A stretch of 64,000 nt of DNA from Trichomonas vaginalis G3 (taxonomy: Eukaryota > Parabasalia > Trichomonadida > Trichomonadidae). The stretch is taken from positions 19,742,873 to 19,806,872 of the forward strand of contig NC_067204.1 in NCBI RefSeq assembly GCF_026262505.1. Reading direction: 5' to 3'. The position numbers and the translations under genes were made by a program. How positions within the stretch are numbered: position 1 is the first letter of the stretch; every line of letters begins with the position of its first letter. The notes beneath the pieces are model-generated. The model had not been told where the DNA came from, ran no database searches, and worked only from the letters and a program-made list of their open reading frames with translations. Of the stretch, positions 23,783-35,773 are shown one piece after another.

Positions 23783-26700
23783 TTATATATCATAATAGAA
23801 CCCACTCGGACCAAGCTTTACTTTCTTCCTGACTGAGTTTTTAACTCTTCTTTTTTCCTTCATTGCCACTACTTTCACTAGATGAAGTTACTTCTTCACT
23901 ACTTTCACTTTGTTCTACTCTTCTCTTCTTCTTTGGTGTCGCTTTTGGTAACTTGCCCTCTGCTTCAAGTTGTTGCATCTTTGCCTCATGTTCACCTAGT
24001 ATGTTGTAAATTTCCCATGTCCTTTTTGCCTTTGGGCTCTGGTCGCCCATCTCAGGTAACCTATATCCTAGAAAGATTTTGTCATAGTTTGTATTTGAGT
24101 CTTCGTGTATTGTTTGCATGACTCTTTCCTGAGTTTCCGGTTCAAGCTCTTCAAACAGAGCTTGTCCATATGGAATAAGCTCGTTTCCAAATATATGTTT
24201 TTGTAGCCATTCTGGTTTTCTTTCCATGTTACCAATAATATCTTTTGTGAATGGGAAAGCTTTTACCCAATGTTCCAGTCTTGCGTCATTTATTTCTGTA
24301 GTTGGTTTTATTTTGTCAAGGAACATGTTTTTCAATACTAACATTTCATTTGGTACTGTCCATTTGAGTTTTCTTAAATATTCATCCATTCTCGGTTCAT
24401 TGTCTGCAAAGTAAGTTTTTATGACATTTTGCAAACTTTCGTTTGCAAGGTCATGTACAATAGGTTCTCTTCCTTCTCTCTCCCTAACTCTCTTTCTAAA
24501 CTCTTCACCAAATATACCATCTCTATGGTTCTGTGTAGTTCTTTGAGATAAATGTTCTAGAACGTCAGGTGTTATATTTCCCTCAGCCATGTTCATTTCA
24601 TACTGGTCCAAAATATCTGCATCTTTCATATCTTTCAATGGCATTAAAGCCGCGCTGAAAATACCAGCTATATCTGGTTCACCATTCACTTCCATTGCGT
24701 CTACAACTTCTTGGAATTGAGGTTGTAAGTTTATGAACCAACTATCCGGATTAGCTTTATGACCCCATCTCATTGTAGTTCCATAGTCTGCAGAAACAAA
24801 AAGTAGGTTTGTTTCCATATTGGTTAGGTTCTGAATGAACTTTAAACAATGTTTCATTTCTATATGTTTTGTTGAAATTTAACCTTTTATTTTCACCGAG
24901 TTCAGCCAAAGATTGAACGTTATATGGTCGTAAGTAAAAAGGATTATTGTATTTGCGTACATTTTCTTTCAGTACTTCCATTCTATGCTGAATATTTTCA
25001 TCTGATGTTGGAGTCTTTTGTATGTCGGCGAACATTTTTCGATATTCTTCTACTATGTCAGCCGAATTTTTCTTAGACTCTTGGAAAGATTCCATATTCT
25101 CCGCATACACTTGTTGAGGGTCAAGATTTTTCGGCTGTTCCAAATCTTCATCTAGTTCTGTGAAGTTAGTTTCCAAAGGAGGGACTTGTTCGTTTCCTTC
25201 AGGCTCTTCTAGCTGTTGTTGCTGAACTATTTCTTCCATGTCTGGTTGTATCTGAACTTCTTCCTGTTGAGTTTCTTGTACCTCATCTGCTGGCATTTCA
25301 TATATTCCGAGACCGTTTTTAACAAGTTCCCTATCTAAGTCATCCGGACTCATAAACCTTTCTTCTTTCGTTCCGTCTCTATTTTTTACGCGTTTCATGA
25401 AGAGAGTTGAATTATCATTTAGCTCTGACACCAAATATCTCGGAGTAAATTCATTCATGTCATTTGGATGATATGCTATTAAATCATATCCCTTAGCGAG
25501 CTTGTATTTTCCAGGTTTGAGATTATATCCCATTTGATACTGAACCATAAAGCTAAATAGGTTCGGGTCAGTATTTCCTTCCTTGAACTTTCTAATAGCT
25601 TCTTTATATCTGTCACTAAAGTCAAGAGTATCTGGGTAACCATAATCTTCCTTAAGCATTTTTAAGAATTCTTGGTTTCCTTTTTCTCTACTTCTTTTAT
25701 GTCCTTGCTCTGTTTGTGGTTGTTGTTGTGCAGGGTTTTGAACTGTTGGTTGCTGTGCTGGTTGTTGTGCTGGTTGTGGAGGTGGTTGTTGTGCTGGATT
25801 TTGAATTGTTGGTTGTTGTTGTTGTGCTGGATTTTGAACTGTTGGTTGTTGTGTTGGTTGTTGTTGTGCTGGATTTTGAACTGTTGGTTGTTGTGTTGGT
25901 TTTGGTGCATGCCTGTGTCTGTGTCCATGTGACGATGTAAATGTTTTAGGTAGTCTTGGTGCAGGTGCTTCTCTTGGAGGGTTTGGTGGTATATAAGTTC
26001 CACCAGCTGGCACATATGTTCCATCTGCAGCATAATGTCCTACCTGACTTTTCGTTTTTAAGAAAGCATTTACTAGGTCTGTTTTGGTCTGTTGTAACTC
26101 TTTTTCTTGACTTTCCACAACAGTTGCTCTAACGGAGTCATAGGCACTTTGAACTGCCTGTCTCGTTGCTGCATCTGTTATTTTCGTCATATTTTGTGCT
26201 ACTTCTCTTAACTCTTTGTCGAAACCTTCAGACTTCAGTTTCTTTCCAGCTGAGAAGTCGTTCACTAGTTTCACCTTACTATGAAGAGCTTCGAAGGCAT
26301 TCTTAAAGTCGGCATTCATTAAAGCTTCATTTGAACTGTCTTCATCCGCTTGTATTTTTGTCCTTATTGACCCTATAAGTTGGGCTGCTTTAGCGTTGGC
26401 TTGGGCATCTAACCAGTCATTATTAGCTTTTATAATATCTGCGCTTTTCATTGCCTTTTGCATGGCCGCGTCGTTATTTTTACTTTCTTGTGCTAAGTTT
26501 TCATACTGTACGGTTTGGTTTTGCAACTGTAAAAGTTTTTCTGCCTTTACATTTGCTTCAACTTCTTTTTTATACTCATCGCTATCTATATATGTCTTCA
26601 GGGCTTTTTGTTTTATCTCTTCATCTTTCAGTACTTTATATTGAGTAGTATGGTTTTTCAAATTTATAACATCTTGTTCCATTTTTGCTACTTCTGCTGC

Positions 26701-27166
26701 TTTTTCTGACACTTTTTTCGCATATTCCTCTGTACTTAGTTCTTTCAGTTGTTCTTCTTTCTTCTTTTTCTCTACGTTTAACTCATTGAGTTTCTTTGTG
26801 TGTCTGTCATATTCTTAGTTTCTTTTCGTTTTCACTTATTTGTTTCTGTATGTCTATGTTTGACTTTTTGACATCTGTTATTTGATTTTTGAGTGAACTC
26901 AAATTCATTTGACTTTGAGGGTTATAAGCTGTTCCGTCTGCAGCTCCACCATAGCCTGCCATTTTCGCTAAAAGTGCCGCTCTTAAACCTCCACTCTGTG
27001 CACCAATAACTCGGTTTAAAAGCATAGGGTTGCTTGACATTTGTTGCAACATAGTGGGGTCATTCATCATTTGTTGTTGCAACTGTTGTTGTGGTGTCAG
27101 TTTTACTATTGGATGTTTCAATGCTCCCTTCCTCTTACGTATATTCTTACGTAGCTTACGTGGCAT
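23783..27166 (-). pseudogene. ~1100-aa coiled-coil structural protein, copy A
   Basis: Counterpart of 30405-33816. It has a very basic start (MPRKLRKNIRKRKG), long charged coiled-coil segments, a proline/glutamine repeat region built on QQPTVQNPAQQ, and an acidic to basic C-terminus. The number of repeat units differs from copy B. Broken in a few places. Confidence 0.65.
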
Positions 27167-27439
27167 TTTAAGTGAAGTTAAAAAGCGGTTTTTGACAGAT
27201 GTTTATATGACACTTTTTGTTCAGCACAAAAAACTACTCGGTCAAAGTGTTGTCAGTTTTGTAAAATAACCGTCCTATCTCATTCTATAAGGGAAAAAGG
27301 CTTCTCAAAGTATACTTCCTTGGAACGCCTGTAACTTTTCCTGTAGCGACGATAGACCCTTACTTGTCCGGACAAAGTTATACTATTTTGAGTGCTCTAC
27401 CAAAAAGTCACCGGCTGGCTCGTCCTCAGAAATTTTTTA
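27167..27439. promoter_or_regulatory. leader region of the coiled-coil gene, copy A
   Basis: About 240 bases here match 30164-30404 of copy B in inverted orientation almost perfectly, then the two copies part. Non-coding. It probably carries the promoter of the large structural gene. Confidence 0.45.
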
Positions 27440-27751
27440 TGGGATAGAGGGCGCAACGCGCCTGGAAGCCCTCCGAATAAAAACTTCATTTATACTAAAC
27501 ATCTTCAGGGCTAGAGGGCGCAACGCGCCTGGAAGCCCTCCGAATAAAAACTTCATTTATACTAAACATCTTCAGGGCTAGAGGGCGCAACGCGCCTGGA
27601 AGCCCTCCGAATAAAAACTTCATTTATACTAAACATCTTCGGGGCTAGAGGGCGCAACGCGCCTGGAAGCCCTCCGAATAAAAACTTCATTTATACTAAA
27701 CATCTTCGGGGCTAGAGGGCGCAACGCGCCTGGAAGCCCCACTACTTTTTT
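27440..27751 (-). repeat. right terminal array of copy A
   Basis: Four to five head-to-tail units of 66-68 bp (GCGCAACGCG cores at 27451, 27519, 27585, 27652 and 27719). Each has a GC-rich hairpin core (GGGCGCAACGCGCC with flanking GGCT/AGCC) and the AT-rich spacer ACTTCATTTATACTAAACAT. It ends in CCCCACTAC and a T-run, the inverse of the left end. Confidence 0.85.
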
Positions 27752-27757
27752 TTAATC
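27752..27757. repeat. target site duplication of copy A, right
   Basis: TTAATC, matching 215-220. Confidence 0.75.
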
Positions 27758-27904
27758 TATTATTATATATAATGTAATTATGAAAAAAAAAATAAAATGA
27801 CCCGCATATATTAATTATTTAGATTGCAAGATTCAAAAAAGCTATTAAAATTAGAGACTGAATAAATAGCGGATTGATTCATATGGATTTATGTAATTAT
27901 TGTT
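27758..27904. other. host spacer, no gene seen
   Basis: AT-rich sequence between the end of copy A and the palindromic repeat. Nothing further is supported. Confidence 0.5.
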
Positions 27905-28629
27905 GTAAACAGAAATTCATCAAAAGTGACACCTCAGAAAAGCTAAAATATTGAATTTTTGGAACTTTTGATAGAGCACGTTTTTAAATATTAATTAAAG
28001 TAAATGTATATTTTGTAAAGATCCTTTTTAATAAAAAATAAAATTTTGAAGAAGAACACAAAATCTTCTGAAAAATAATATCACATAAACTCATATTATT
28101 TTCTAATATATAACTATTTTATATAAAAATCAAATTCAATGATCTTAAAAGCGAAGGATAAACCTCAAAATTTACGAATATAATGAGTGGGAATATAATG
28201 CTTATCTATCATAAAACCATATGAAATATCAATTTTTGCTTTACGCCTAATTTTTGACGACAATTAGCAAAAAATGTTAAATGTTAACACTCAGTCCATT
28301 TGAATATGAAAAATAAAATTGACTTTGATTAAATGTTTTTATTTATCATGCAATTCTTCTTGCGACCAAAGATTTGAATAAAAGTTCAAAAAAATAAGAT
28401 AGCTTAAAAAAATAATATACGGTAGTGTTTACTAATAGATGAATAGTATATAAATTCTATTAAAATGGATTTGATCCAAAAAAATATAAAACCAAAAATA
28501 ATTGTTATAATTTAAATGAAGAAGTAATTTAAAACGATTTTATTTATGATCAAATTTTATATATTTTTTTGGATCAAATCCATTTTAATAGAATTTATAT
28601 ACTATTCATCTATTAGTAAACACTACCGT
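27905..28629. repeat. palindromic repeat, left arm plus centre and part of the right arm
   Basis: Sequence 28064-28490 is inverted in 28558-28629 and, beyond copy B, in 53101-53455. The two halves together make one long palindrome around a loop of about 70 bp (28490-28558). An outer 25-bp block (AAACAGAAATTCATCAAAAG, near 27908) recurs inverted near 53610 and may mark the outer ends. Copy B lies in the right arm. Non-coding; a foldback-type or MITE-type repeat is likely. Confidence 0.7.
28624..28629. repeat. target site duplication of copy B, left
   Basis: TACCGT next to the A-run that opens copy B, repeated at 53095-53100 after its closing T-run. Confidence 0.75.
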
Positions 28630-28740
28630 AAAAAAAAAAAAAAAAAAAGGAAGTGGGGCTTCCAGGGGCTGCGCCCCTTCTAGCCCTAAGAAAAACCTAG
28701 AGGAGAACTAAAAAAATTATATAGTAAAAAATTAAAGTTT
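28630..28740 (+). repeat. left terminal repeat of copy B
   Basis: An A-run, then one GC-rich unit GGGGCTTCCAGGGGCTGCGC with the matching CCCTTCTAGCCC. The core differs from copy A (GGGGCTGCGCCCC rather than GGCGCGTTGCGCC) but keeps hairpin potential. Confidence 0.7.
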
Positions 28741-29933
28741 TTATTCGATAAGAACGACATCGCTATCGTTTTCTTCTTCCTCCTCCTCTTCTTCATAGTC
28801 AGTATCTGATGGCTCTTTGTCAGCCACATGACCAGCAACAAATATTGAGACAAATTGTTTCTTTGGTTTTGTTAGCAGGAACTTTTGATGGTCGTAGAAC
28901 ACGAATTCTACATTTTGAAAATGTTGTGCTGAGTATTCTGTGAAATGGGAAATTGGAATTGGTTCTCCCATGCCAAAACCAGCAATGGACGCGAACAAAA
29001 CATCGTCTTCGACTCTTGCAGGTTTGTCAATTGCAACAGTAGTTATTATGTGGGGTTTTCCTTCACATCCTGCAAGAGATTGTACATGATAGATTGCTTT
29101 TTCTTCTCCCTCAGGAACTGAAAGTGTGAAATGGAATGAGAGTTCTCCATATTCATTTGCTTCTTCGTAATAGTTGTATGTTGTAGGATACACCAATTGA
29201 AATTTTCCTATTCTTGTTTCCCTCAGGTGTTGTCTATATTGCTTGGGAAAACATAAAATAAATTGCTCTATAGCTTGTGTTGCTATTAGATTGGTTGTAA
29301 CTGGTAATTTTGAGGCGAAAAGGTCTACAAGAACACCGGGATTTTTTATGTCGTTTTCAATTGGTTTAACAGATTCTATGACTTTGTTAAACATTTCACT
29401 ATAATCTGTGTTGTCTTCGACCCCCCAATTGTTAAGAAGTTTATACAACAATTTCAGTCTTTTCATGGCGTATTTTCTTTGAATGGATTCGGGTAGCGAG
29501 AGGTTACAGTCGTCGCTTTGTGTTTCGTTACTCGAATATTGTTCAAGAGAAATTAAATCTTGAAATTGTGCTCTTGTTAACATACTTGTAGAACTATGTG
29601 AAACTTGTTCTGGTGCTGGTTGTAAATCTGTTTCAGATGTTTCTGTTGTGTTTTGAGAAGAAGAAGAACTCAAATTGTTGGACAATTTGTCTTGAATTGT
29701 AGAACTATGTGAAACTTGTTCTGGTGCTGTTTGGACAACTGTATCTGTTGTTTCAGTGTGTTTTGAGAAGAAGAACTCAAATTGTTGGACAAATTGTCTT
29801 GAATTGTATGAGGAAGTTGCTTTGGTATTATAGGAGGTCGTAAGGGTTTTGAGAATGGTGAGACATAAGTTGTAGGAACTTTAACTGCAGAGGTAGTCGA
29901 CGAATTGTTTGCGACACTTTTTCTTCCTTCCAT
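28741..29933 (-). pseudogene. accessory serine-rich/acidic protein, only in copy B
   Basis: A gene of roughly 400 codons starting MEGRKSVANNSS, with no family I recognise. The N-terminal third is low in complexity: serine, asparagine and glutamine, with SSSSQNT repeated. The middle looks folded (CFPKQYRQHLRETRIGKFQL). The C-terminus is strongly acidic (DTDYEEEEEEEENDSDVV). It is missing from copy A, where the terminal array follows the coiled-coil leader directly. It is divergent from the coiled-coil gene. Broken. It may be an accessory or host-interaction gene, but no motif says so. Confidence 0.6.
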
Positions 29934-30404
29934 TATGAAAAATAAACTGTTTTTTTCGGACTACTCATAGAAAAGTTTAAAATAAACCGTTTTTACCAAC
30001 GGAGACCCCCTCTATTTTTTTTTATTTTTTAATAGTTACCGTTGGAAAACCGTTCCATCTCAAATATTGAATGAACTATAAACGTTTTTTGTTTTCTATA
30101 TATACTTTTTTGTCCAACGGTAAAACTTTTTACACAACGGTTTTTGAGAGTCGTCGCCGTTGACTTTTTTGTAGAGCACTCAAAATAGTATAACTTTGTC
30201 CGGACAAGTAAGGGTCTATCGTCGCTACAGGAAAAGTTACAGGCGTTCCAAGGAAGTATACTTTGAGAAGCCTTTTTCCCTTATAGAATGAGATAGGACG
30301 GTTATTTTACAAAACTGACAACACTTTGACCGAGTAGTTTTTTGTGCTGAACAAAAAGTGTCATATAAACATCTGTCAAAAACCGCTTTTTAACTTCACT
30401 TAAA
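29934..30404. promoter_or_regulatory. divergent regulatory region with CAACGG motifs
   Basis: A non-coding stretch between two divergent genes. The part next to the accessory gene, which copy A lacks, contains about six copies of CAACGG or its inverse CCGTTG/CCGTT(T) within 230 bp (for example near 29990, 30038, 30115, 30138 and 30160). The pattern resembles Myb recognition elements (YAACNG). The part from 30164 on is shared with copy A. Confidence 0.45.
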
Positions 30405-33400
30405 ATGCCACGTAAGCTACGTAAGAATATACGTAAGAGGAAGGGAGCATTGAAACATCCAATAGTAAAACTGACACCACAACAACAGTTGCAACAACAA
30501 ATGATGAATGACCCCACTATGTTGCAACAAATGTCAAGCAACCCTATGCTTTTAAACCGAGTTATTGGTGCACAGAGTGGAGGTTTAAGAGCGGCACTTT
30601 TAGCGAAAATGGCAGGCTATGGTGGAGCTGCAGACGGAACAGCTTATAACCCTCAAAGTCAAATGAATTTGAGTTCACTCAAAAATCAAATAACAGATGT
30701 CAAAAAGTCAAACATAGACATACAGAAACAAATAAGTGAAAACGAAAAGAAACTAGAATATGACAGACACACAAAGAAACTCAATGAGTTAAACGTAGAG
30801 AAAAAGAAGAAAGAAGAACAACTGAAAGAACTAAGTACAGAGGAATATGCGAAAAAAAGTGTCAGAAAAAGCAGCAGAAAGTAGCAAAAATGGAACAAGA
30901 TGTTATAAATTTGAAAAACCATACTACTCAATATAGTACTGAAAGATGAAGAGATAAAACAAAAAGCCCTGAAGACATATATAGATAGCGATGAGTATAA
31001 AAAAGAAGTTGAAGCAAATGTAAAGGCAGAAAAACTTTTACAGTTGCAAAACCAAACCGTACAGTATGAAAACTTAGCACAAGAAAGTAAAAATAACGAC
31101 GCGGCCATGCAAAGGCAATGAAAGCGCAGATATTATAAAAGCTAATAATGACTGGTTAGATGCCAAGCCAACGCTAAAGCAGCCCAACTTATAGGGTCAA
31201 TAAGGACAAAAATACAAGCGGATGAAGACAGTTCAAATGAAGCTTTAATGAATGCCGACTTTAAGAATGCCTTCGAAGCTCTTCATAGTAAGGTGAAACT
31301 AGTGAACGACTTCTCAGCTGGAAAGAAACTGAAGTCTGAAGGTTTCGACAAAGAGTTAAGAGAAGTAGCACAAAATATGACGAAAATAACAGATGCAGCA
31401 ACGAGACAGGCAGTTCAAAGTGCCTATGACTCCGTTAGAGCAACTGTTGTGGAAAGTCAAGAAAAAGAGTTACAACAGACCAAAACAGACCTAGTAAATG
31501 CTTTCTTAAAAACGAAAAGTCAGGTAGGACATTATGCTGCAGATGGAACATATGTGCCAGCTGGTGGAACTTATATACCAGCTGGTGGAACTTATATACT
31601 AGCTAGTGGAACTTATATACCACCAAACCCTCCAAGAGAAGCACCTGCACCAGGACTACCTAAAACATTTACATCGTCACATGGACACAGACACAGGCAT
31701 GCACCAAAACCAACACAACAACCAACAGTTCAAAATCCAGCACAACAACAACAACCAGAGCAAGGACAACAACCAACAGTTCAAAACCCTGCACAGCAAC
31801 CAACAGTTCAAAACCCTGCACAACAACCACCTCCACAACCAGCACAACAACCACCTCCACAACCAGCACAACAACCAGCACAACAACCAGCACAAACAGA
31901 GCAAGGACATAAAAGAAGTAGAGAACAAGGAAACCAAGAATTCTTAAAAATGCTTAAGAAAAATTATGGTTACTCAGATACTCTTGACTTTAGTGACAGA
32001 TATAAAGAAGCTATTAGAAAGTTCAAGGAAGGAAATACTGACCCGAACCTATTTAGCTTTATGGTTCAGCACCAAATGGGATATAATTTCAAACCTGGAA
32101 AATACAAGCTCGCTAAGGGATATGATTTAATAGCATATCATCCAAATGACATGACTGAATTTACTCCGAGATATTTGATGTCAGAGATAAATGATGATTC
32201 AACTATCTTCATGAAACGCGTAAAAAATAGAGACGGAACGAAAGAAGAAAGGGTTATGAATGCGGATGACTTAAATAGGGAACTTGTTAAAAACGGTCTC
32301 GGAATATATGAAATGCCACCAGATGAGGTACAAGAAACTCCACAGGAAGAAGTTCAGATACAACCAGACATGGAAGAAATAGTTCAGCAACAACAGCTAG
32401 AAGAGCCTGAAGGAAACGAACAAGTCCCTCCTTTGGAAACTAACTTCACAGAACTAGATGAAGATTTGGAACAGCCGAAAAATCTTGACCCTCAACAAGA
32501 GTATGCGAGAATATGGAATCTTTCCAAGGAGTCTAAGAAAAATTCGGCTGACATAGTAGAAGAATATAAAAATGTTCGCCGACATACAAAAGACTCCAAC
32601 ATCAGATGAAAATATTCAGCAAAGAATGGAAAGAACTGAAAGATAATGTACACAAATACAACATCCTTTTTACTTACGAGCATATAACGTTCAATCTTTG
32701 GATGAACTCGGTGAAAATAAAAGGTTAAATTTCAACAAAACATATAGAAATGAAACATTGTTTAAAGTTCATTCAGAACCTAACCAATATGGAAACAAAC
32801 CTACTTTTGTTTCTGCAGACTATGGAACTACAATGAGATGGGGTCATAAAGCTAATCCGGATAGTTGGTTCATAAACTTACAACCTCAATTCCAAGAAGT
32901 TGTAGACGCAATGGAAGTGAATGGTGAACCAGATATAGCTGGTATTTTCAGCGCGGCTTTAATGCCATTGAAAGATATGAAAGATGCAGATATTTGACCA
33001 GTATGAAATGAACATGGCTGAGGGAAATATAACACCTGACGTTCTAGAACATTTATCTCAAAGAACTACACAGGAACCATAGAGATGGTATATTTGGTGA
33101 AGAGTTTAGAAAGAGAGTTAGGGAGAGAGAAGAAGAGACCTATTGTACATGACCTTGCAAACGAAAGTTTGCAAAATGTCATAAAAACTTACTTTGCAGA
33201 CAATGAACAGAGAAGGGATGAATATTTAAGAAAACTCAAATGGACAGTACCAAATGAAATGTTAGATTGAAAAAACATGTTCCTTGACAAAATAAAACCA
33301 ACTACAGAAATAAATGACGCAAGACTGAACATGGGTAAAAGCTTTCCCATTCACAAAAGATATTATTGGTAACATGGAAAGAAAAACCAGAATGGCTACA

Positions 33401-33816
33401 AAACATATATTTGGAAACGAGCTTATTCCATATGGACAAGCTCTGTTTGAAGAGCTTGAACCGGAAACTCAGGAAAGAGTCATGCAAACAATACACGAAG
33501 ACTCAAATACAAACTATGACAAAATCTTCTAGGATATAGGTTACCTGAGATGGGCGACCAGAGCCCAAAGGCAAAAAGGACATGGGAAATTTACAACATA
33601 CTAGGTGAACATGAGGCAAAGATGCAACAACTTGAAGCAGAGGGCAAGTTACCAAAAGCGACACCAAAGAAGAAGAGAAGAGTAGAACAAAGTGAAAGTA
33701 GTGAAGAAGTAACTTCATCTAGTGAAAGTAGTGGCAATGAAGGAAAAAGAAGAGTTAAAAACTCAGTCAGGAAGAAAGTAAAGCTTGGTCCGAGTGGGTT
33801 CTATTATGATATATAA
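30405..33816 (+). pseudogene. ~1100-aa coiled-coil structural protein, copy B
   Basis: The largest gene of the element, at the capsid end. The N-terminus is very basic (KLRKNIRKRKG), followed by glutamine/methionine-rich helices and a glycine stretch (ALLAKMAGYGGAADG). A long lysine/glutamate coiled coil follows, then a threonine/tyrosine repeat (GGTYIPAGGTYI), proline/glutamine repeats, a globular middle, and a serine-rich tail ending in SGFYYDI. The size and layout suit an internal scaffold, core or tape-like virion protein, but I do not recognise a named family. Broken in several places. The major capsid gene follows by about 30 bases. Confidence 0.6.
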
Positions 33817-33848
33817 ATCCAACTATTCTATATTTTTACCCATATGAA

Positions 33849-35443
33849 ATGTACGCCGCTCAGAATATAACGCCAACAGTTTTGGATGCCATGAACGAAA
33901 TGTTTCCGAATGGTATAACGAATGCGACAATGCCATTAGAAGGTCAGAAATAGTTCCTGGAACTTACGAATATACAACTGCTGTTTCTTATGGAAACGTA
34001 GGTGAGTTTGGAGAAGGTTCTTCAACAACAGTAGATATTGCTTGCGACAGGTTTCATATTATTTCTATTGACAACTCATTCTTATACGTGGAAACAAGAC
34101 ATTGAAATAAAACCTTCTGCCAAGTTGTCTGACAAGAAAGGTTGCAATGGAATTTTCTATGTCGGATACAATATGCTCCAGAAGTTTTTATGGGATATAA
34201 GATATTTCTAACTCTGACTTAGTTCAAACAGTAACATGGGCAAACTATGAATGGTTCGCTTTGAGAAACTCAGTACAACCACAAGCTAGAGAACAAACAG
34301 ACCAGTATGCAACTATTGAGAAAATAAGAAGACTTGACCCTAACGTTCCAGGAGTTTATGTTGACCTTTCTGGACAAACTCAGCAGCAGTAACCAAAAGT
34401 AAAACTGAAACTTAGAGTTCCTTTGTCATCTTTCCTCATCTTCAGGTTTTTAAGATACTTGCCAAACTGGGCAGGAAAAATTTCTATTGAACTTACTCCA
34501 AGCAAAAATAACTTAGTCATTGCACCAACACAAGACCCATTCAGCATTACTGTAGCGGAACTGGTGGGCCAAGTTCTGTGACTTTTGCAAAGACAAAGTT
34601 GACTTAGACTTTGGTTTCTCAAACTTCAACACTGAAGTAAACTATTATTTCAATGCTGGTGGAAATGCTTGGGACCCAGTTAAGTTCACATGCGAAAAAT
34701 TTGAATGCAAGAGAATAGAAAGCAGACTTGCAGTCTATATGTTGGACCCAGATATTTCAAATGCTTTAGCTGCCAAATATATTGCAGTTCCACTTATGTT
34801 CCCTATACACCAAATATCTGTCAAAGACTTTGCAGGTGAAGTTGGAAACCAAAGTGCTGACCCAGGTGCAAGAACAGATATTGCTTTAACAACTGCAATG
34901 AAAATGCAGATACTATGTTTGTACTGTTCAGACGAACTATAAATGACTATTCTTGTTTCTACAACCCTGGTATTAATATCATATAAACATAGATGGCAAA
35001 TATTATCCAAGAGAGAATATTCTACAGTTGAGGATATGAGGTCATACAACTTGACATTAGATGCTATGAACTTTAACAACACATTCACAACAACCATTAA
35101 CCCTGAATGCAAAGTTCTATATGCCATATGTGAAAGTATGGACTCATACAGGAGGTCAAAAAACTCAATATACAAATGGAGACCGTTCAAACTTTTGGCT
35201 TGGCATTCCATTTGCTGACTCAGAAGACTTTATGGTGGTATTTCAACTGTTGGTACTGTACAAATACAATATACTGGTGACAGAGACGGTCCAGATGAAT
35301 TGAGAGCAAAGAAGTTTACAAAACCAATAGCACTTTTCACGGAAGATGCTCTTTTGAAGATTCGTTCGAAGAAACCTGCTGGGGCTCCTCAGATTGGCAT
35401 AACGACAGCTTCCATCGAGCAGATTTTGGCAGCAGGTCAGTAA
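33849..35443 (+). pseudogene. major capsid protein (double jelly-roll candidate), copy B
   Basis: About 530 codons. It starts MYAAQNITPTVLDAMNEMFP and ends QILAAGQ. Beta-rich blocks such as FLRYLPNWAGKISIEL and DSEDFMGG/IPFADS-type turns fit a double jelly-roll capsid protein. Length and position beside the penton-like, helicase and packaging genes support this. The call rests on context and general character, not on a profile match. Broken in several places. Confidence 0.6.
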
Positions 35444-35524
35444 GTTGTTCTTGAACTGACTTCTCTCCGTCAAATATTGACAGTACGCCAGTTTTGACAT
35501 AATATTGTATTATAAACTTACCTT

Positions 35525-35755
35525 TTAAATATCGGTCAGTTTTGAAGTTATATTTTTGTCTGCTTCAAGAACTTTCACCATCTCGGTTATACCAACTTTC
35601 TTTGCTTTATGAAAATATTTTGGTTCAGCAAATATTGCTATTCTATAACATTTTCCATTGTTTGTGTAAAGAACTATTCTGTCAATGTATTTGTATTGTT
35701 TGTGAGTATAAACTTTGTTCTGCTTCAATTCAATAAGATATCCGAATACGTCCAT
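35525..35755 (-). CDS. 76-aa protein (MDVFGY type), copy B
   Basis: Small open frame, MDVFGYLIELKQNKVY at the start, with a compact alpha/beta look (DRIVLYTNNGKCYRIAIF, then EMVKVLEADKN). The family is not recognised. It starts 18 bases from the divergent 192-aa gene and ends shortly after the major capsid gene on the other strand. Confidence 0.65.
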   Translation of the reverse strand: MDVFGYLIELKQNKVYTHKQYKYIDRIVLYTNNGKCYRIAIFAEPKYFHKAKKVGITEMVKVLEADKNITSKLTDI

Positions 35756-35773
35756 CTTTTTATTCTAAGTAAA
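35756..35773. promoter_or_regulatory. 18-bp divergent promoter
   Basis: The whole space between two divergent start codons is CTTTTTATTCTAAGTAAA. The same length and TTTATTCTA core occur at 50365-50382 and, inverted, at 21813-21830 and 58051-58068. Confidence 0.55.

Larger units (their letters stand above)
221..27751 (+). mobile_element. Maverick/Polinton copy A (complete span, broken)
   Basis: About 27.5 kb including two inserted smaller elements. Both ends carry the same GC-rich terminal unit next to an A- or T-run and are flanked by TTAATC. Parts in order are: methyltransferase, small structural genes, fiber, integrase, polymerase, HNH remnant, small-gene block, packaging ATPase, SF3 helicase, penton-like protein, major capsid protein and coiled-coil protein. 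The copy is broken: many tens of breaks in the first 12 kb and about ten in the rest. The capsid half is close to identical to copy B, so it is young by sequence. The dense small length differences in the first half may be sequencing noise rather than age. Confidence 0.85.

Noticed and set aside
25672-25940. Leucine/valine/tryptophan-rich plus-strand frames that look like membrane proteins
   Set aside because: They are the opposite strand of the proline/glutamine repeat of the coiled-coil gene. The same holds for 31669-31937.
28418-28424. TACGGTA beside copy B looked like a mariner excision footprint of a MITE
   Set aside because: The same bases are explained by the TACCGT target duplication of copy B inside a long palindrome, so no excision is needed.
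30302-30541. Cysteine-rich frame identical in both copies (also 27030-27269)
   Set aside because: Antisense to the start of the coiled-coil gene; the identity follows from the near-identical copies.
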